Positions 51,053 to 60,292 of a stretch of DNA of 64,000 nucleotides are shown one piece after another (positions within the stretch are counted from its first letter, which is position 1; each line of letters starts with the position of its first letter). The stretch is from JBMNEH01 sp050948665 (GTDB lineage: Bacteria > Bacillota > Clostridia > Christensenellales > UMGS416): the NCBI GenBank assembly GCA_050948665.1, contig JBMNEH010000001.1, positions 2,317,068 through 2,381,067 on the forward strand, written 5' to 3'. A model generated the notes under the pieces. It saw only the letters and a list, made by a program, of their open reading frames with translations. It searched no databases and had not been told where the DNA came from. The position numbers and the translations under genes were made by a program.

Positions 51053-51322
51053 CTATATCCTGTTGGTGGCCTGAAAAATCTCCTCCCGCTGGAGACGGAT
51101 CTGTACGCGGATAGCCTTCCCCACTTCCTCCATACGGGATTGAAGGTCGGAAAGGGTGTCCGCTTCCCCCGCTAACTCCACAAGCATCACCATCACGAAA
51201 TATTCCTGCATGAGGGTTTGACTGATGTCCAGCACATTCACGCCGGCAGCCGCCAATTCCGTGGTCACTGCCGCAATGATCCCCGGCTTATCCTGCCCCA
51301 AAACGGTAACGATCGCCCGCAT
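51053..51322 (-). CDS. ACT domain protein, UPF0237
   Basis: 89 residues, an ACT domain with IVTVLGQDKPGIIAAVTTELA at the start and an amphipathic C-terminal helix. UPF0237 proteins are the constant partner of UPF0210 and probably sense an amino acid or nucleotide; the sensed ligand is unknown. ATG is chosen three bases after GGAG, an upstream in-frame GTG being less likely. The partner starts 10 bases after the stop. Confidence 0.9.
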   Translation of the reverse strand: MRAIVTVLGQDKPGIIAAVTTELAAAGVNVLDISQTLMQEYFVMVMLVELAGEADTLSDLQSRMEEVGKAIRVQIRLQREEIFQATNRI

Positions 51323-51577
51323 TTCTCCGTTCCCTCCGATAGAACTACGCACTATATCATACCATGGCGGCGGCAGTTTCGCAATCTTCCGCTGTTAAGC
51401 CATATAGGACCTTCCGTCGTCAAATCCTCTCCTCCCGGGAGGATGCCGCTGGAAACAGGGCGGGGATTTGGGTTTTGTTTGTCGATCCCCCCCGAAATCC
51501 CGCCGATTCCCGGCGATTCCTGCCATGAATTGCCCCATCCCACAAAGGCGCCGCCGGAATTTTGTTTGTTTTTCTCA
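51323..51577. other. Divergent intergenic region, nothing recognised
   Basis: About 250 bases between the minus-strand ACT gene and the ABC exporter promoter. It contains outward promoters by position, but only the plus-strand one is clear. No known RNA motif or repeat seen. Confidence 0.4.
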
Positions 51578-51607
51578 TTGTATTTTACCCGACCGAAGGG
51601 CTATACT
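51578..51607 (+). promoter_or_regulatory. Promoter of the ABC exporter
   Basis: TTGTAT (51578-51583), 18-base spacer, TATACT (51602-51607). Transcription would begin near 51614, a few bases before the strong Shine-Dalgarno AAAGGAGG at 51620-51627. Confidence 0.6.
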
Positions 51608-51635
51608 ATTATGATTCCGAAAGGAGGACGATTCC

Positions 51636-53387
51636 ACGAACATATTAACGCGTATATTAAGAATGACCCGGAAGTTTAAGCTTCTGCTGTTCACCGGACT
51701 GGCGGCCACCGCCTTCCTGCTTACCGCGCGGATGGTAACACCCATGATCTCCGCGCGGATGGTGGATGAGGTCATTATGAAACTGGACCTGACCATGATG
51801 CCCAAGCTGTTGATAACGCTGCTTGGGTTAAGTGTGTTGTCTTCCAGTATGGTTTATTTCCGCGGGGTGCTGTTCGAGCTGATGAGCCAGAAAATCATAT
51901 TCTCCATACGTACGGAAATGTTTGAACACCTCCACACCCTGCCCTTTGCTTTCTATGATAAGCACCGTATCGGGGAGATCATGTCCCGTATGACCCAAGA
52001 CGTCGAAGCGATCCGGCATCTGATCGCCGGCGGGCTGGTAACGATACTGGAGCAAACCTTCTATTATGTCGGCGCAATGATCATGATCAGCACGATTTCC
52101 CCGCTCCTGGCATTGACGCTGCTCTGTTTGACCCCCCTTCTGGGATGGGTCTGCTTCCGGCTGAACAGGGCGGTACGTCCGCGGTTTGACGCTATGCGCG
52201 ATCAGTCCGCCGTATTGAACACCCATACCCAGGAGAATATCTCCGGTATCCGGGTGGTCAAAGCCTATGCGATGGAAGCCCATGAGAAGGAACGCTTCCG
52301 GGAAGAAAACGAGAAGCACCGAGACTCCGGCATCGCCATCACGCGCACCTTCGCCAAATACCACCCGATCATCAATTTCATCAGCTCCATCATACCGGCG
52401 CTTATGCTGCTTATCGGCGGCTATTTCGCGGTGAAGGGGGTCATTACCGCCGGCCAGGTGGTGGCGGTATTCGGATATATCTGGATGGTCACCGACCCCA
52501 TGCACATGCTGCCCCATATACTGAATATGCTGGTACAAGCCACATCCGCCGGCGAGCGCATATTCTATTACATGGACTTCGGTTCTGAGCTGAAAGCGCC
52601 GAAAAGACCGAAAAGGCCGGCAGAATACAAGGGAGAGGTCACCTTTGAAAATGTGTCCTTTTCCTATGGTGACGAGCTCGTGCTGAAAGATATCGATCTA
52701 AAAGCCGCCCCGGGAAGCACCATTGCCATCATGGGCGCCACCGGCTCGGGAAAAAGCTCCCTTGTGAACCTGATCAGCCGGTTCTATGATGTTCGTTCCG
52801 GCCGGGTACTGGTAGACGGTATCGACGTCCGGGACTATGACTCCCGGGAGCTTCGCCGGCATATCGGCATCGTACAGCAGGAGACCTTCCTTTTCTCGGA
52901 CACCCTGCGGGACAATATCGCCTTCGGCCGGCCGGACGCCCCGATGGAGACAGTGCGGACCGCCGCGCGCATCGCGCAGGCGGAGGAGTACATCGACGCC
53001 CTGCCTGAGGGATACAATACCGTGGTGGGCGAGCGGGGATTGGGGCTGTCCGGAGGACAGAAGCAGCGCGCCTCCATCGCCCGCGCCATACTCCCGGATC
53101 CGGAGATCCTGGTGATGGACGACGCCACCTCCGCCGTAGACCTGGAGACCGAATCGGCCATACAGACCGGCCTGAAAGAGGTGCTCGGAAAACGCACCAC
53201 CTTTATCATCTCCCACCGTATATCCGCCGTAAAGGACGCGGATGAAATACTGGTGCTGGAACACGGCCGGGTAGCCGAACGGGGAAAACACGCCGATCTC
53301 ATGGAGAAAAAAGGTTTGTATTACGGCATATTTATGGATCAATACCGGGACTTTCAGGCGGTTATGGGAAAGGAAGCAGAAGCATGA
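51636..53387 (+). CDS. Heterodimeric ABC exporter, half A (degenerate catalytic site)
   Basis: About 583 residues: six-helix type IV exporter domain, then an ATPase with Walker A GATGSGKSS, signature LSGGQKQR, and Walker B ILVMDDAT, in which Asp replaces the catalytic Glu. Such loss marks the inactive site of BmrCD/LmrCD-like pairs, which export drugs, peptides or lipids. Start is uncertain. AAAGGAGG (51620-51627) is eight bases before an in-frame ACG at 51636; the first in-frame ATG is at 51663, 35 bases from the site and without its own. Coordinates use ACG, giving TNILTRILRM before the common reading; the conservative start is 51663. The partner overlaps by four bases. Confidence 0.9.
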   Translation, partial: TNILTRILRMTRKFKLLLFTGLAATAFLLTARMVTPMISARMVDEVIMKLDLTMMPKLLITLLGLSVLSSSMVYFRGVLFELMSQKIIFSIRTEMFEHLHTLPFAFYDKHRIGEIMSRMTQDVEAIRHLIAGGLVTILEQTFYYVGAMIMISTISPLLALTLLCLTPLLGWVCFRLNRAVRPRFDAMRDQSAVLNTHTQENISGIRVVKAYAMEAHEKERFREENEKHRDSGIAITRTFAKYHPIINFISSIIPALMLLIGGYFAVKGVITAGQVVAVFGYIWMVTDPMHMLPHILNMLVQATSAGERIFYYMDFGSELKAPKRPKRPAEYKGEVTFENVSFSYGDELVLKDIDLKAAPGSTIAIMGATGSGKSSLVNLISRFYDVRSGRVLVDGIDVRDYDSRELRRHIGIVQQETFLFSDTLRDNIAFGRPDAPMETVRTAARIAQAEEYIDALPEGYNTVVGERGLGLSGGQKQRASIARAILPDPEILVMDDATSAVDLETESAIQTGLKEVLGKRTTFIISHRISAVKDADEILVLEHGRVAERGKHADLMEKKGLYYGIFMDQYRDFQAVMGKEAEA

Positions 53388-55204
53388 GCGCAGTGAAAGC
53401 CGATAAACGTGACAAGCGGCTGCGGAATATCGACGACGAAGTCACCGAAGCCCCTATCAACCCCCAATATATCCGGCGGCTGTTTCGGTATGCCAAGCCT
53501 TACACGGGAAGGATCTTCCTCGCGGTGTTGGTGATGCTGCTGGCCTCTGCCTCGGGGCTGGCCATGCCGCTCATCGCGCAGATCGCGCTGGATGAATGCA
53601 TTGCCCCCAGGGACTTCACAATGCTTCCCTGGCTGGCGCTGGCGCTGGTAGCTACCTCCACCATATCCGCCCTTTGCGTACGGTGGAAGATGCTGCTCAT
53701 GGACATTACCGGGCGAAAAATGCTGGCCTCTCTCAGACAGGATCTGTTCAATCATATTGAGGAACTGGGTTTTGACTTTTTCGATACCCGCTCGGCCGGA
53801 AAAATCATGGTGCGGGTCATCAACGACGTCAATTCCCTGCTGGACCTGTTCACCAACGGCGTGGTCAACTCCCTGACCAATGTGGTGACCCTGTTCTTTA
53901 TCGCGGGGCTTATGGTGTACCTGAACGCGAGACTGGCCCTTGTCGCCTTCTCAGTGGTGCCGGCGCTGGTGGTGCTGTTCTTTGTTCTCAAGCCCCATAT
54001 CACCCGCACCTGGCGGAGGGTGCGGGTCAAAATCTCCAGCATGAACGGCTATCTCCACGAGTGCCTTTCCGGTATGCGGGTCACCCAGGCCTTCGCCCGG
54101 GAGCAGGTAAACGAAGAAAAATTCACAAATGTGAATAAGGACATCGTAACCTCCTGGCTGAAAGCCATCCGGGTGAACAACCTTCTCTGGCCGGGATTGG
54201 ATGTCGTGTCCGTTACGGGTACGGTCTTGATTTACTTCTTCGGCGTCAAGTGGATGACCGCCGCCGGAGAAGCCGCCATTACCCTGGGCACGCTGACCGG
54301 CATGATATGGTATCTGGGCCGGTTCTGGCAGCCCATCAACCAGCTCTCCAACCTATTTACCCAGCTGCTGGTAGCCATGGCTTCTCTGGAGCGTATTTAT
54401 GACATATTGGATACCCCGGTCGCCGTAGCCTCCGCCGCGAACGCGCCGGCGATGCCCCCCATCACCGGACATGTGGAATTCAAGAACGTGGTTTTCGGTT
54501 ACGACCCGCAGCAGGTAGTGTTGAACGGCGTTTCCTTTGACGCACAACCCGGCCAGACGATCGCCTTTGTCGGCCCCACCGGCGCGGGAAAATCCACCGT
54601 GATCAACCTTCTGAACCGCTTCTACGACGTCCGTTCGGGACAGGTGCTGATCGACGGCACCGACGTCCGCACGGTGGATCTCCATTCCCTCCGCAAGCAG
54701 ATCGGCGTCATGCTCCAGGACACCTTCATATTCTCCGGTACCATCATGGACAATATCCGGTACGGCCGGATGTCCGCCACCGACGAGGAATGCATCGCCG
54801 CCGCCAGGAAGATCAATGCCGATGACTTCATCATGCGTATGGAAAAAGGCTACGATACCGAGGTAAACGAACGGGGCAGCCGGTTGTCCGTAGGGCAGAA
54901 GCAGCTCATCGCCTTTGCCAGAGTGCTGCTGGCCGACCCGAAGATCCTGATACTGGACGAAGCCACCGCCTCCATCGACACTCACACGGAAATTCTGATA
55001 CAACAGGCGCTGACCACCGTTCTCAGCGGGCGAACCAGCTTTGTGATCGCCCACCGGCTCAGCACCATCCGGAATGCGGACTGTATCATGGTGGTGGACA
55101 AAGGCGGTATCGTTGAGCGCGGCACCCACGAGCAGCTCATGGCTTCCAAGGGCGAATATTACCGCCTGACCAAAGCCCAGTACGACTTTTTAGGCCGTAT
55201 GTAA
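53384..55204 (+). CDS. Heterodimeric ABC exporter, half B (catalytic Walker B)
   Basis: 606 residues: a short cytosolic lead, six membrane helices, and an ATPase with Walker A GPTGAGKST, Walker B ILILDEAT with the catalytic Glu, and a non-standard signature LSVGQKQL instead of LSGGQ. Its signature loop pairs with the degenerate Walker site of half A, and its own Walker site pairs with the good signature of half A, so only one of two ATP sites is fully active. This is the expected asymmetry of heterodimeric exporters. The start overlaps the previous stop (ATGA). A strong terminator follows. Confidence 0.95.
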   Translation: MSAVKADKRDKRLRNIDDEVTEAPINPQYIRRLFRYAKPYTGRIFLAVLVMLLASASGLAMPLIAQIALDECIAPRDFTMLPWLALALVATSTISALCVRWKMLLMDITGRKMLASLRQDLFNHIEELGFDFFDTRSAGKIMVRVINDVNSLLDLFTNGVVNSLTNVVTLFFIAGLMVYLNARLALVAFSVVPALVVLFFVLKPHITRTWRRVRVKISSMNGYLHECLSGMRVTQAFAREQVNEEKFTNVNKDIVTSWLKAIRVNNLLWPGLDVVSVTGTVLIYFFGVKWMTAAGEAAITLGTLTGMIWYLGRFWQPINQLSNLFTQLLVAMASLERIYDILDTPVAVASAANAPAMPPITGHVEFKNVVFGYDPQQVVLNGVSFDAQPGQTIAFVGPTGAGKSTVINLLNRFYDVRSGQVLIDGTDVRTVDLHSLRKQIGVMLQDTFIFSGTIMDNIRYGRMSATDEECIAAARKINADDFIMRMEKGYDTEVNERGSRLSVGQKQLIAFARVLLADPKILILDEATASIDTHTEILIQQALTTVLSGRTSFVIAHRLSTIRNADCIMVVDKGGIVERGTHEQLMASKGEYYRLTKAQYDFLGRM

Positions 55205-55219
55205 CATAGATTCCAGCCA

Positions 55220-55251
55220 AAAGTCCCGCCCCTGTATTGAGGCGGGACTTT
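55220..55251 (+). terminator. Terminator after the ABC exporter
   Basis: Perfect 11-bp arms AAAGTCCCGCC (55220-55230) and GGCGGGACTTT (55241-55251), 16 bases after the stop. Confidence 0.8.
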
Positions 55252-55317
55252 CATAATCCGAGAATTCTGCGCAGACCGCCGCCCTCCGAGGGACATGCCG
55301 GCAAAATTGCACCGGGT

Positions 55318-55343
55318 AAAAAAGGGGGAGCCAAGGCTCCTCC
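55318..55343 (-). terminator. Terminator after the MATE gene
   Basis: Minus strand GGAGCC-TT-GGCTCC core with CCC, followed by six T, 15 bases past the stop. Confidence 0.75.
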
Positions 55344-55357
55344 CGGTATTGCGGGAT

Positions 55358-56785
55358 CTAATCGCCGCCGTCCAGACTGTCCGCGGGTACGGGAACGGCG
55401 GATACGATGGCGCGCTTCCGCCATTTGCCCACCCTGAACATGACGGAAGAAAATACGGCGCCTATCGTCCAGGAAATCAACAGTGACCAGTAAAGGCAGG
55501 AAGGATCCCCCTGCGGCATTGCCTCTGTCCGGGTCAGCCAGGCAAGCGTATACGCAATGGGCACGCGGAGCGCCACGGTGGTTATAATGGAAATCATCAT
55601 GGGGGTCAGCGTATCCCCGGCGCCCTGCATTGTACCGTTGAGCACCTGGGTAACGGCCATCGCCACATAGCCCACCGCCAGTATACGCATCATACGCATA
55701 CCCATATCAATGATCTCCGGTGTGTTGGTAAACAAGCCCAACAGGCTGCTGCCAAACAAGAGGATGCAGACGGTGAGCGCCACGGAGAAAGAAAGGGACA
55801 ACAGCAGCCCCTGGCTGACGCCCTTGTTTACCCGGTCCATTCGTCCGGCGCCGATATTCTGGCCGGTGAAGGTGGACATCGCCATCCCGAAGGTGAAGTT
55901 GGGCATCATGGCAAAACCGTCCACCCGCATGATCATCACCGCGCAGGACATAACGGCGGTGCCAAAGCTGTTCACAAGGGACTGTACCGCGATGGAAGCC
56001 AGTGAGAATATAGCCATGGTAATACCGGAGGGCACCCCAAGCTTCAGCATGCGCTTCACAATGGAGCCCCGGAGTTTAAAAATGTTTCGGGTGAAATGGA
56101 TCCTGTCCCGCATCCGGGTAAGCCGGAACACACAGAGTATGCCGGAGACGCATTGGGAAATCACCGTTGCCCAGGCTACCCCCGCCACTCCCCAATGGAA
56201 CGCCGCCACGAAAAGGATGTCCAGAAAGATATTCAATACGCAGGCGATCAGCAGAAAAACAAGGGGCATTACCGCGTCCCCAACACCCCGGAGAATACCG
56301 GCGAAGATGTTGTAATAAGCGCAGAATACCATGGTGCTGATCAGTATCGTCATATACGTAGCGGACATTTCCAGTATGTTTTCCGGAGTCCGGAGCAAAC
56401 GCAGCAACGGCCGGACGATCAGCAGGCCCAGTGCCGTCATAAGGACCGATACAAACAGCGTCAGCACCATGGCATTCCCCACAGTCCGGGAGAGGTTCCC
56501 CTTTTCCCGGGCGCCGAAGTACTGGGCTACCATGATCCCGGCGCCGGTGGCAACGGCGGAGAACATTACGATGATCAGATTGAATACGGGCATGGTGGCG
56601 CCTACAGCCGCCAGCGCTTCATCCCCCACAAACTTTCCCACAACAATGGAATCCACCGTGTTATAAAGCTGCTGGGCAATATTCCCTACCAGCAGCGGCA
56701 TCGCGAACATGAATATCCGGGTGAAGGGCTTTCCACGGGTCATATCCTGCGCGCCAAAGAACTTCTTCAGTTTGTCCATAAACAT
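55358..56785 (-). CDS. MATE family efflux transporter
   Basis: 475 residues with 12 membrane helices in two halves. It begins FTRIFMFAMPLLVGNIAQQLYNTVDSIVVGKFVG, a MATE signature, with the matching loop in the second half (NSFGTAVMSCAVMIMRVDGF). It exports cationic drugs or metabolites with Na+ or H+; substrate not predictable. The binding site AGGAGG lies 13 bases before ATG 56785, rather far, so initiation may be modest; the next ATG is two codons later. Single gene, convergent with the ABC exporter. Confidence 0.92.
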   Translation of the reverse strand: MFMDKLKKFFGAQDMTRGKPFTRIFMFAMPLLVGNIAQQLYNTVDSIVVGKFVGDEALAAVGATMPVFNLIIVMFSAVATGAGIMVAQYFGAREKGNLSRTVGNAMVLTLFVSVLMTALGLLIVRPLLRLLRTPENILEMSATYMTILISTMVFCAYYNIFAGILRGVGDAVMPLVFLLIACVLNIFLDILFVAAFHWGVAGVAWATVISQCVSGILCVFRLTRMRDRIHFTRNIFKLRGSIVKRMLKLGVPSGITMAIFSLASIAVQSLVNSFGTAVMSCAVMIMRVDGFAMMPNFTFGMAMSTFTGQNIGAGRMDRVNKGVSQGLLLSLSFSVALTVCILLFGSSLLGLFTNTPEIIDMGMRMMRILAVGYVAMAVTQVLNGTMQGAGDTLTPMMISIITTVALRVPIAYTLAWLTRTEAMPQGDPSCLYWSLLISWTIGAVFSSVMFRVGKWRKRAIVSAVPVPADSLDGGD

Positions 56786-56933
56786 GATCTTCGGTTATCC
56801 TCCTCCGCCGCAAACAACCCTCTTATCATAGCACGGACGGCACCGGGTTGTCCATCATCTCCCGGGGAAAATTTCGACAAATATACGCCGAATACCGGCG
56901 AAAGCCCGCATATGTTCTCACCGCGCCGCCCCG

Positions 56934-56970
56934 AGAAAAAACCGCCCCCGGAGCAGCTCCGGGGGCGGTT
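56934..56970 (-). terminator. Terminator after the radical SAM operon
   Basis: Perfect 15-bp arms (56940-56954 and 56956-56970) of AACCGCCCCCGGAGC, followed on the minus strand by six T. It lies nine bases past the radical SAM stop. Confidence 0.92.
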
Positions 56971-56978
56971 CTCCGCGT

Positions 56979-57944
56979 TTACACCATGGAAAGAGGCATG
57001 CCGGACCTCTCCGCCATGTCACGGATGTGCTCAAGTCCCAAAACGACTCTGTTCTCCACCACCGAAAACTGCCCTGCCCGTTCCTCAGTCAGAAGATCGC
57101 AGAAAAGCATATCCCCTCCGGCTGCCAACGCCTCAAGGTTCCCGACGGTGTCCGACAGGCCTTTTTGGGGATCGGGGCCCGGTTGTTGGGCGGTGATCCG
57201 CACCTCCGGCATCATCAGCCGCAGCAGAGAAATCGTCCTTTGACACAGATCAACACTGCCGGGGCCGCCCTCCTCCGCAAGAGGTGTTCCGGGAACGGGA
57301 AGATAGGGGATAACGGGCGCCCAGCTGATCCCCAGGGCTTTCGTCAGCAGTATATCCTCCGCAAGCATGGAAAGCGTCTGGCCGGGATAGTCTATAATGC
57401 CGCCGGAGGCTACCTCAAACCCCAATTCCCTGAGAGTCTCAATGCGCTCCAGCCGCCGGCGGAAAGTTGTCGAGGGATTCAACCGGTTAAAGATATCCTC
57501 CTGCCCCATTTCAAACTTCAGCACATATGCGTCCGCCCCGGCCTCCCGAAGCGCCTTATATTCCTCCCTTTCAAACTCGCCGCAGGCCATGGATAAATGC
57601 ACCCCCAGCCCGTGTACCGAAGAAACCACATCCAGCAGCTTTTCAAAGCCGTAGTTGGGATCCTCCCCGGAAATCAGGAAAACCCGGTGAAATCCCCCGT
57701 CCACCGCCGCCTTGACCGATGTGAGTATCTCCTCGGGACGCATACGGTACCGCGGCAGCCGGCTGCCCGCCCGCATCCCGCAATACAGGCAGCGGTTCCG
57801 GCAGACATTGTCAAAACCCAGCATGGCGGTAGCTGTCAGCACCTTCCGATGGGAGGCATGAGCTTCCCTGGCTTTGGGCGCCACCTCCCGGAGATAAGCC
57901 TCCCGAGGCATCTTCAATACTTCCAAAATCTCAGCTTTTTTCAT
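56979..57944 (-). CDS. HydE/BioB-like radical SAM enzyme
   Basis: 321 residues. The radical SAM motif CRNRCLYC (C48, C52, C55) binds the 4Fe-4S cluster that cleaves SAM. The layout after it (GEDPNYGFEKLLD, KFEMGQEDIFNRLNP, GGIIDYPGQTLSMLAEDI and PYLPVPGTPLAEE) resembles HydE, the hydrogenase H-cluster maturase, and the related PylB/BioB group. The usual HydE GPFIPHHDTP-like stretch is only partly kept, so it may be a HydE paralogue with another substrate. It ends the operon TM1266-type regulator, binding protein, permease, ATPase, radical SAM, and its ATG overlaps the ATPase stop. Start after GGAGGAGTT. No HydF or HydG is in view. Confidence 0.88.
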   Translation of the reverse strand: MKKAEILEVLKMPREAYLREVAPKAREAHASHRKVLTATAMLGFDNVCRNRCLYCGMRAGSRLPRYRMRPEEILTSVKAAVDGGFHRVFLISGEDPNYGFEKLLDVVSSVHGLGVHLSMACGEFEREEYKALREAGADAYVLKFEMGQEDIFNRLNPSTTFRRRLERIETLRELGFEVASGGIIDYPGQTLSMLAEDILLTKALGISWAPVIPYLPVPGTPLAEEGGPGSVDLCQRTISLLRLMMPEVRITAQQPGPDPQKGLSDTVGNLEALAAGGDMLFCDLLTEERAGQFSVVENRVVLGLEHIRDMAERSGMPLSMV

Positions 57945-58525
57945 AACTCCTCCGTTTTCTCCAGTTTCAGCAGCTGTCCTCCCCAAAACGCGGCCTCCTC
58001 CGGGTCATGGGTGATCAGCAGCAGGGTCTTGCCGGCGGTTTCCGCCCGTACCGCTTCCATTACCTGCCGGCGGGTGGCCCCGTCGAGCCCCTTGAAGGGT
58101 TCGTCCATCAGCAGCAGGGGACTGTCCGCTGCCAGTCCGCGGGCAATGGCGACCCGCCGCTTCATCCCTCCCGAAAGGGTATGGACCGGCTGCCGCATCG
58201 CCTCCTCCAACCCCAGCGCCTTCAGCAGGGCGGAAGCTGTTTCCTCTCCTCCCCGGGGCAGCACCATCGCCACATTGGAGAGGGCGGAAAAGTCCTCACA
58301 CAGCCTGTCCTCCTGGAAAATCACGGAAACCTTCTCCGGCAGCCCTGTTATTTCCCCGGAATCCGGCGAAACCAGCCCCAACAACAACAGCAGAAGCGTG
58401 GTTTTCCCAATGCCGGAGGGACCCATGAGCACGGTCGTTTCCCCCTCCCGCAATCGGGCGGAAAAATCCGAAAGAACCGGTTCCCCGTCGTAAGCTTTGG
58501 TGACATGAGACAGCACAATATCCAT
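57941..58525 (-). CDS. ABC transporter ATP-binding protein, NitT/TauT type
   Basis: 194 residues, short for the family (usual about 240). Walker A GPSGIGKTT (about 35-43), Q-loop VIFQEDRL, signature LSGGMKRRV, Walker B LLLMDEPF, and switch His in LLITHDPEEA are all present. It powers the importer with the permease one gene upstream. The C-terminal regulatory tail of the family is missing. The stop overlaps the radical SAM start, so expression is tied. Substrate: see the operon finding. Confidence 0.92.
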   Translation of the reverse strand: MDIVLSHVTKAYDGEPVLSDFSARLREGETTVLMGPSGIGKTTLLLLLLGLVSPDSGEITGLPEKVSVIFQEDRLCEDFSALSNVAMVLPRGGEETASALLKALGLEEAMRQPVHTLSGGMKRRVAIARGLAADSPLLLMDEPFKGLDGATRRQVMEAVRAETAGKTLLLITHDPEEAAFWGGQLLKLEKTEEL

Positions 58526-58526
58526 A

Positions 58527-59291
58527 TTATCTCCTTACCAGGCCGCGATAGCCAAGCTTCAGCAGCCCTACGGCCAGCTTTTCGCAGGCCACGCTGACAC
58601 CCACGATCACCACAGTCCAGGCAAACAGGTCGGCAGAGGCCAGATAGACCTTTGCCTCATACAGCATTTCTCCGATGGAACCGGCGGGTATGCCGATGAC
58701 CTCCGCCGCCACGCCGGCCTTCCATGCCAGCCCGATGCCCGCCTGAAACGCCGCCAGCAGGGACGGCCGGAGAGCCGGCAGATAGATATACTTCAGCCGC
58801 CGGAAATACCCCAGCCGGAAAACCTTCGCCATTTCCAGCAGCTTCACGTCGGTGCTTTGAAGCCCGCTGAGCAGATTAGTATAAACAATGGGCAGCACCA
58901 TCAGAAAGGAGATCACCACCGACAGGTTCCCGGCGCCGGCGGCGATCAGGCACAGGATAATAAAGGAAGCCACCGGCACCGCTTTTATCGCCGCAATATA
59001 GGGTTGCAGCAATATTTCGATCCATTTCCACCGGGCGGAAAAGACGGCAAGCACCGCCGCCGCGGAAAAACCCAGCAGAAATCCCAGGGATATCCGCCCA
59101 AGGGAAAACCCCACCGTCCCCAGAAATCCCCGCGCAGGCAGCAGCGACCACAGCCGCTTGGCCACCGCGACCGGCGCGGGCAGCAGCAGACTCTGCCCCA
59201 AAGCCGCGGCAGCCAACTGCCAGACCAACAGCGCCGCCGTCACGGCCAGCAGCCTTTGCAAACCCGGGCTGTGCCTCAGCTTACCCCACAT
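58527..59291 (-). CDS. ABC transporter permease, NitT/TauT type
   Basis: 254 residues with six membrane helices (BPD_transp_1 type). The EAA-like loop YIYLPALRPSLLAAFQAGIG lies in the second half, and AWKAGVAAEVIG near the end is usual in SsuC/TauC permeases. ATG 59291 is inside the end of the binding-protein gene (overlap about 11 bases), which keeps the operon coupled; earlier in-frame ATG codons give a longer N-terminus without a binding site. The ATPase start follows its stop by one base. Confidence 0.9.
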   Translation of the reverse strand: MWGKLRHSPGLQRLLAVTAALLVWQLAAAALGQSLLLPAPVAVAKRLWSLLPARGFLGTVGFSLGRISLGFLLGFSAAAVLAVFSARWKWIEILLQPYIAAIKAVPVASFIILCLIAAGAGNLSVVISFLMVLPIVYTNLLSGLQSTDVKLLEMAKVFRLGYFRRLKYIYLPALRPSLLAAFQAGIGLAWKAGVAAEVIGIPAGSIGEMLYEAKVYLASADLFAWTVVIVGVSVACEKLAVGLLKLGYRGLVRR

Positions 59292-60276
59292 GGTAGAAAT
59301 CATCCGACGGCAGCGCGCCGCCCACGGATTTCGGATTCTGTTCAAACAACACCCGGAGATAGCCTTCCATGGGGGAGACCATCTCCTCCCCCGCGAGAAA
59401 AACGATATTGCAGTAGGGCAGCGCCTTCTCCGCGACGGCAGCTTTTACAATGCCAAATTTCTCGATCAGCAGGGCCGCCTCGGCGTTGTTGGAATTCACA
59501 TACGCCACGGAAGCGGCATACTCTTCCAGAAAAGCGCTGATCTGCCTGGGATAGGTGTCGGCAAACTCCGCCCGTACCACCAGCACACCGGTAATCAACC
59601 GGCTGCCGTTGTCCAGCGCGTCCCATACCTGGGTCAGATCCACCGCAACCCGGAGACCTTCCACCTGGGTCTGCGCAACGGTCACATAGGGTTGGGGGAG
59701 CATTGCCACTGCCCCCTCCTCCTGCGCCAAAAGAGCCACGACTTCGGTAGGTTCGCTCTTCCATGCAATGGTCAGGTCCTTATCCGGGTCAACGCCGTTT
59801 TCCCGCAGAAGATACCGCAGAGCATATTCCGGCGTGGAGCCCTTGCCGGTGGCATACACCGTCCGCCCCTTCAGATCCTCCAGAGAGGCGACCGTATCTC
59901 CCCTTTCAACGATGTAAATAACCCCCAGGGTATTCACCGCCAGCAGCCGCACAGAGCCCTCCGTGTTGTTATACAGCACCGCCGCCAGGTTCGCCGGCAC
60001 CATCGCCATGTCCAGCTCCCCCTGGATCAGCTTGGGGGTCAGTTCATCCGCGGAACCGGCAATGGTAAAGGTATAACGGTTCCGCGCGGTGCCCTCTTCC
60101 GCCGCTTCCATGAGCTGCACGATACCCATGGAGGTAGGGCCTTTCAGTCCGCCGATCCGGATCTCCTCCGGCAGACGGACGGCTTCGGTCGCCGCGGGAA
60201 GGGTCTGCCCTGCGCAGCCTGCCGCCGCGGCCAGGAGAAGGAGCAGGGCTGTAATCATGATTAAAATACGTTTCAT
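59281..60276 (-). CDS. Substrate-binding lipoprotein, NitT/TauT (NMT1/THI5-like) type
   Basis: 331 residues. Signal peptide with lipobox AAGC (Cys21) puts it outside the membrane. The mature part has the NMT1/THI5-like order: IRIGGLKGPTSMGIVQLME, then ELTPKLIQGELDMAMVPANLAAVLYNN, typical of binding proteins for aromatic or sulfonate-like anions, pyrimidines and taurine. The ligand is unknown; the GPTS loop followed by small residues suggests a small anion or aromatic. ATG 60276 lies nine bases after AAGGA. Upstream is the TM1266-type gene by 17 bases. Confidence 0.88.
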   Translation of the reverse strand: MKRILIMITALLLLLAAAAGCAGQTLPAATEAVRLPEEIRIGGLKGPTSMGIVQLMEAAEEGTARNRYTFTIAGSADELTPKLIQGELDMAMVPANLAAVLYNNTEGSVRLLAVNTLGVIYIVERGDTVASLEDLKGRTVYATGKGSTPEYALRYLLRENGVDPDKDLTIAWKSEPTEVVALLAQEEGAVAMLPQPYVTVAQTQVEGLRVAVDLTQVWDALDNGSRLITGVLVVRAEFADTYPRQISAFLEEYAASVAYVNSNNAEAALLIEKFGIVKAAVAEKALPYCNIVFLAGEEMVSPMEGYLRVLFEQNPKSVGGALPSDDFYHVG

Positions 60277-60292
60277 ATCAAAAATCCTTCTT

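Noticed and set aside
51611..51679. 22-codon open frame overlapping the ABC exporter start, possible leader peptide
   Set aside because: Its ATG lies at or before the expected transcription start, and it has no binding site of its own.
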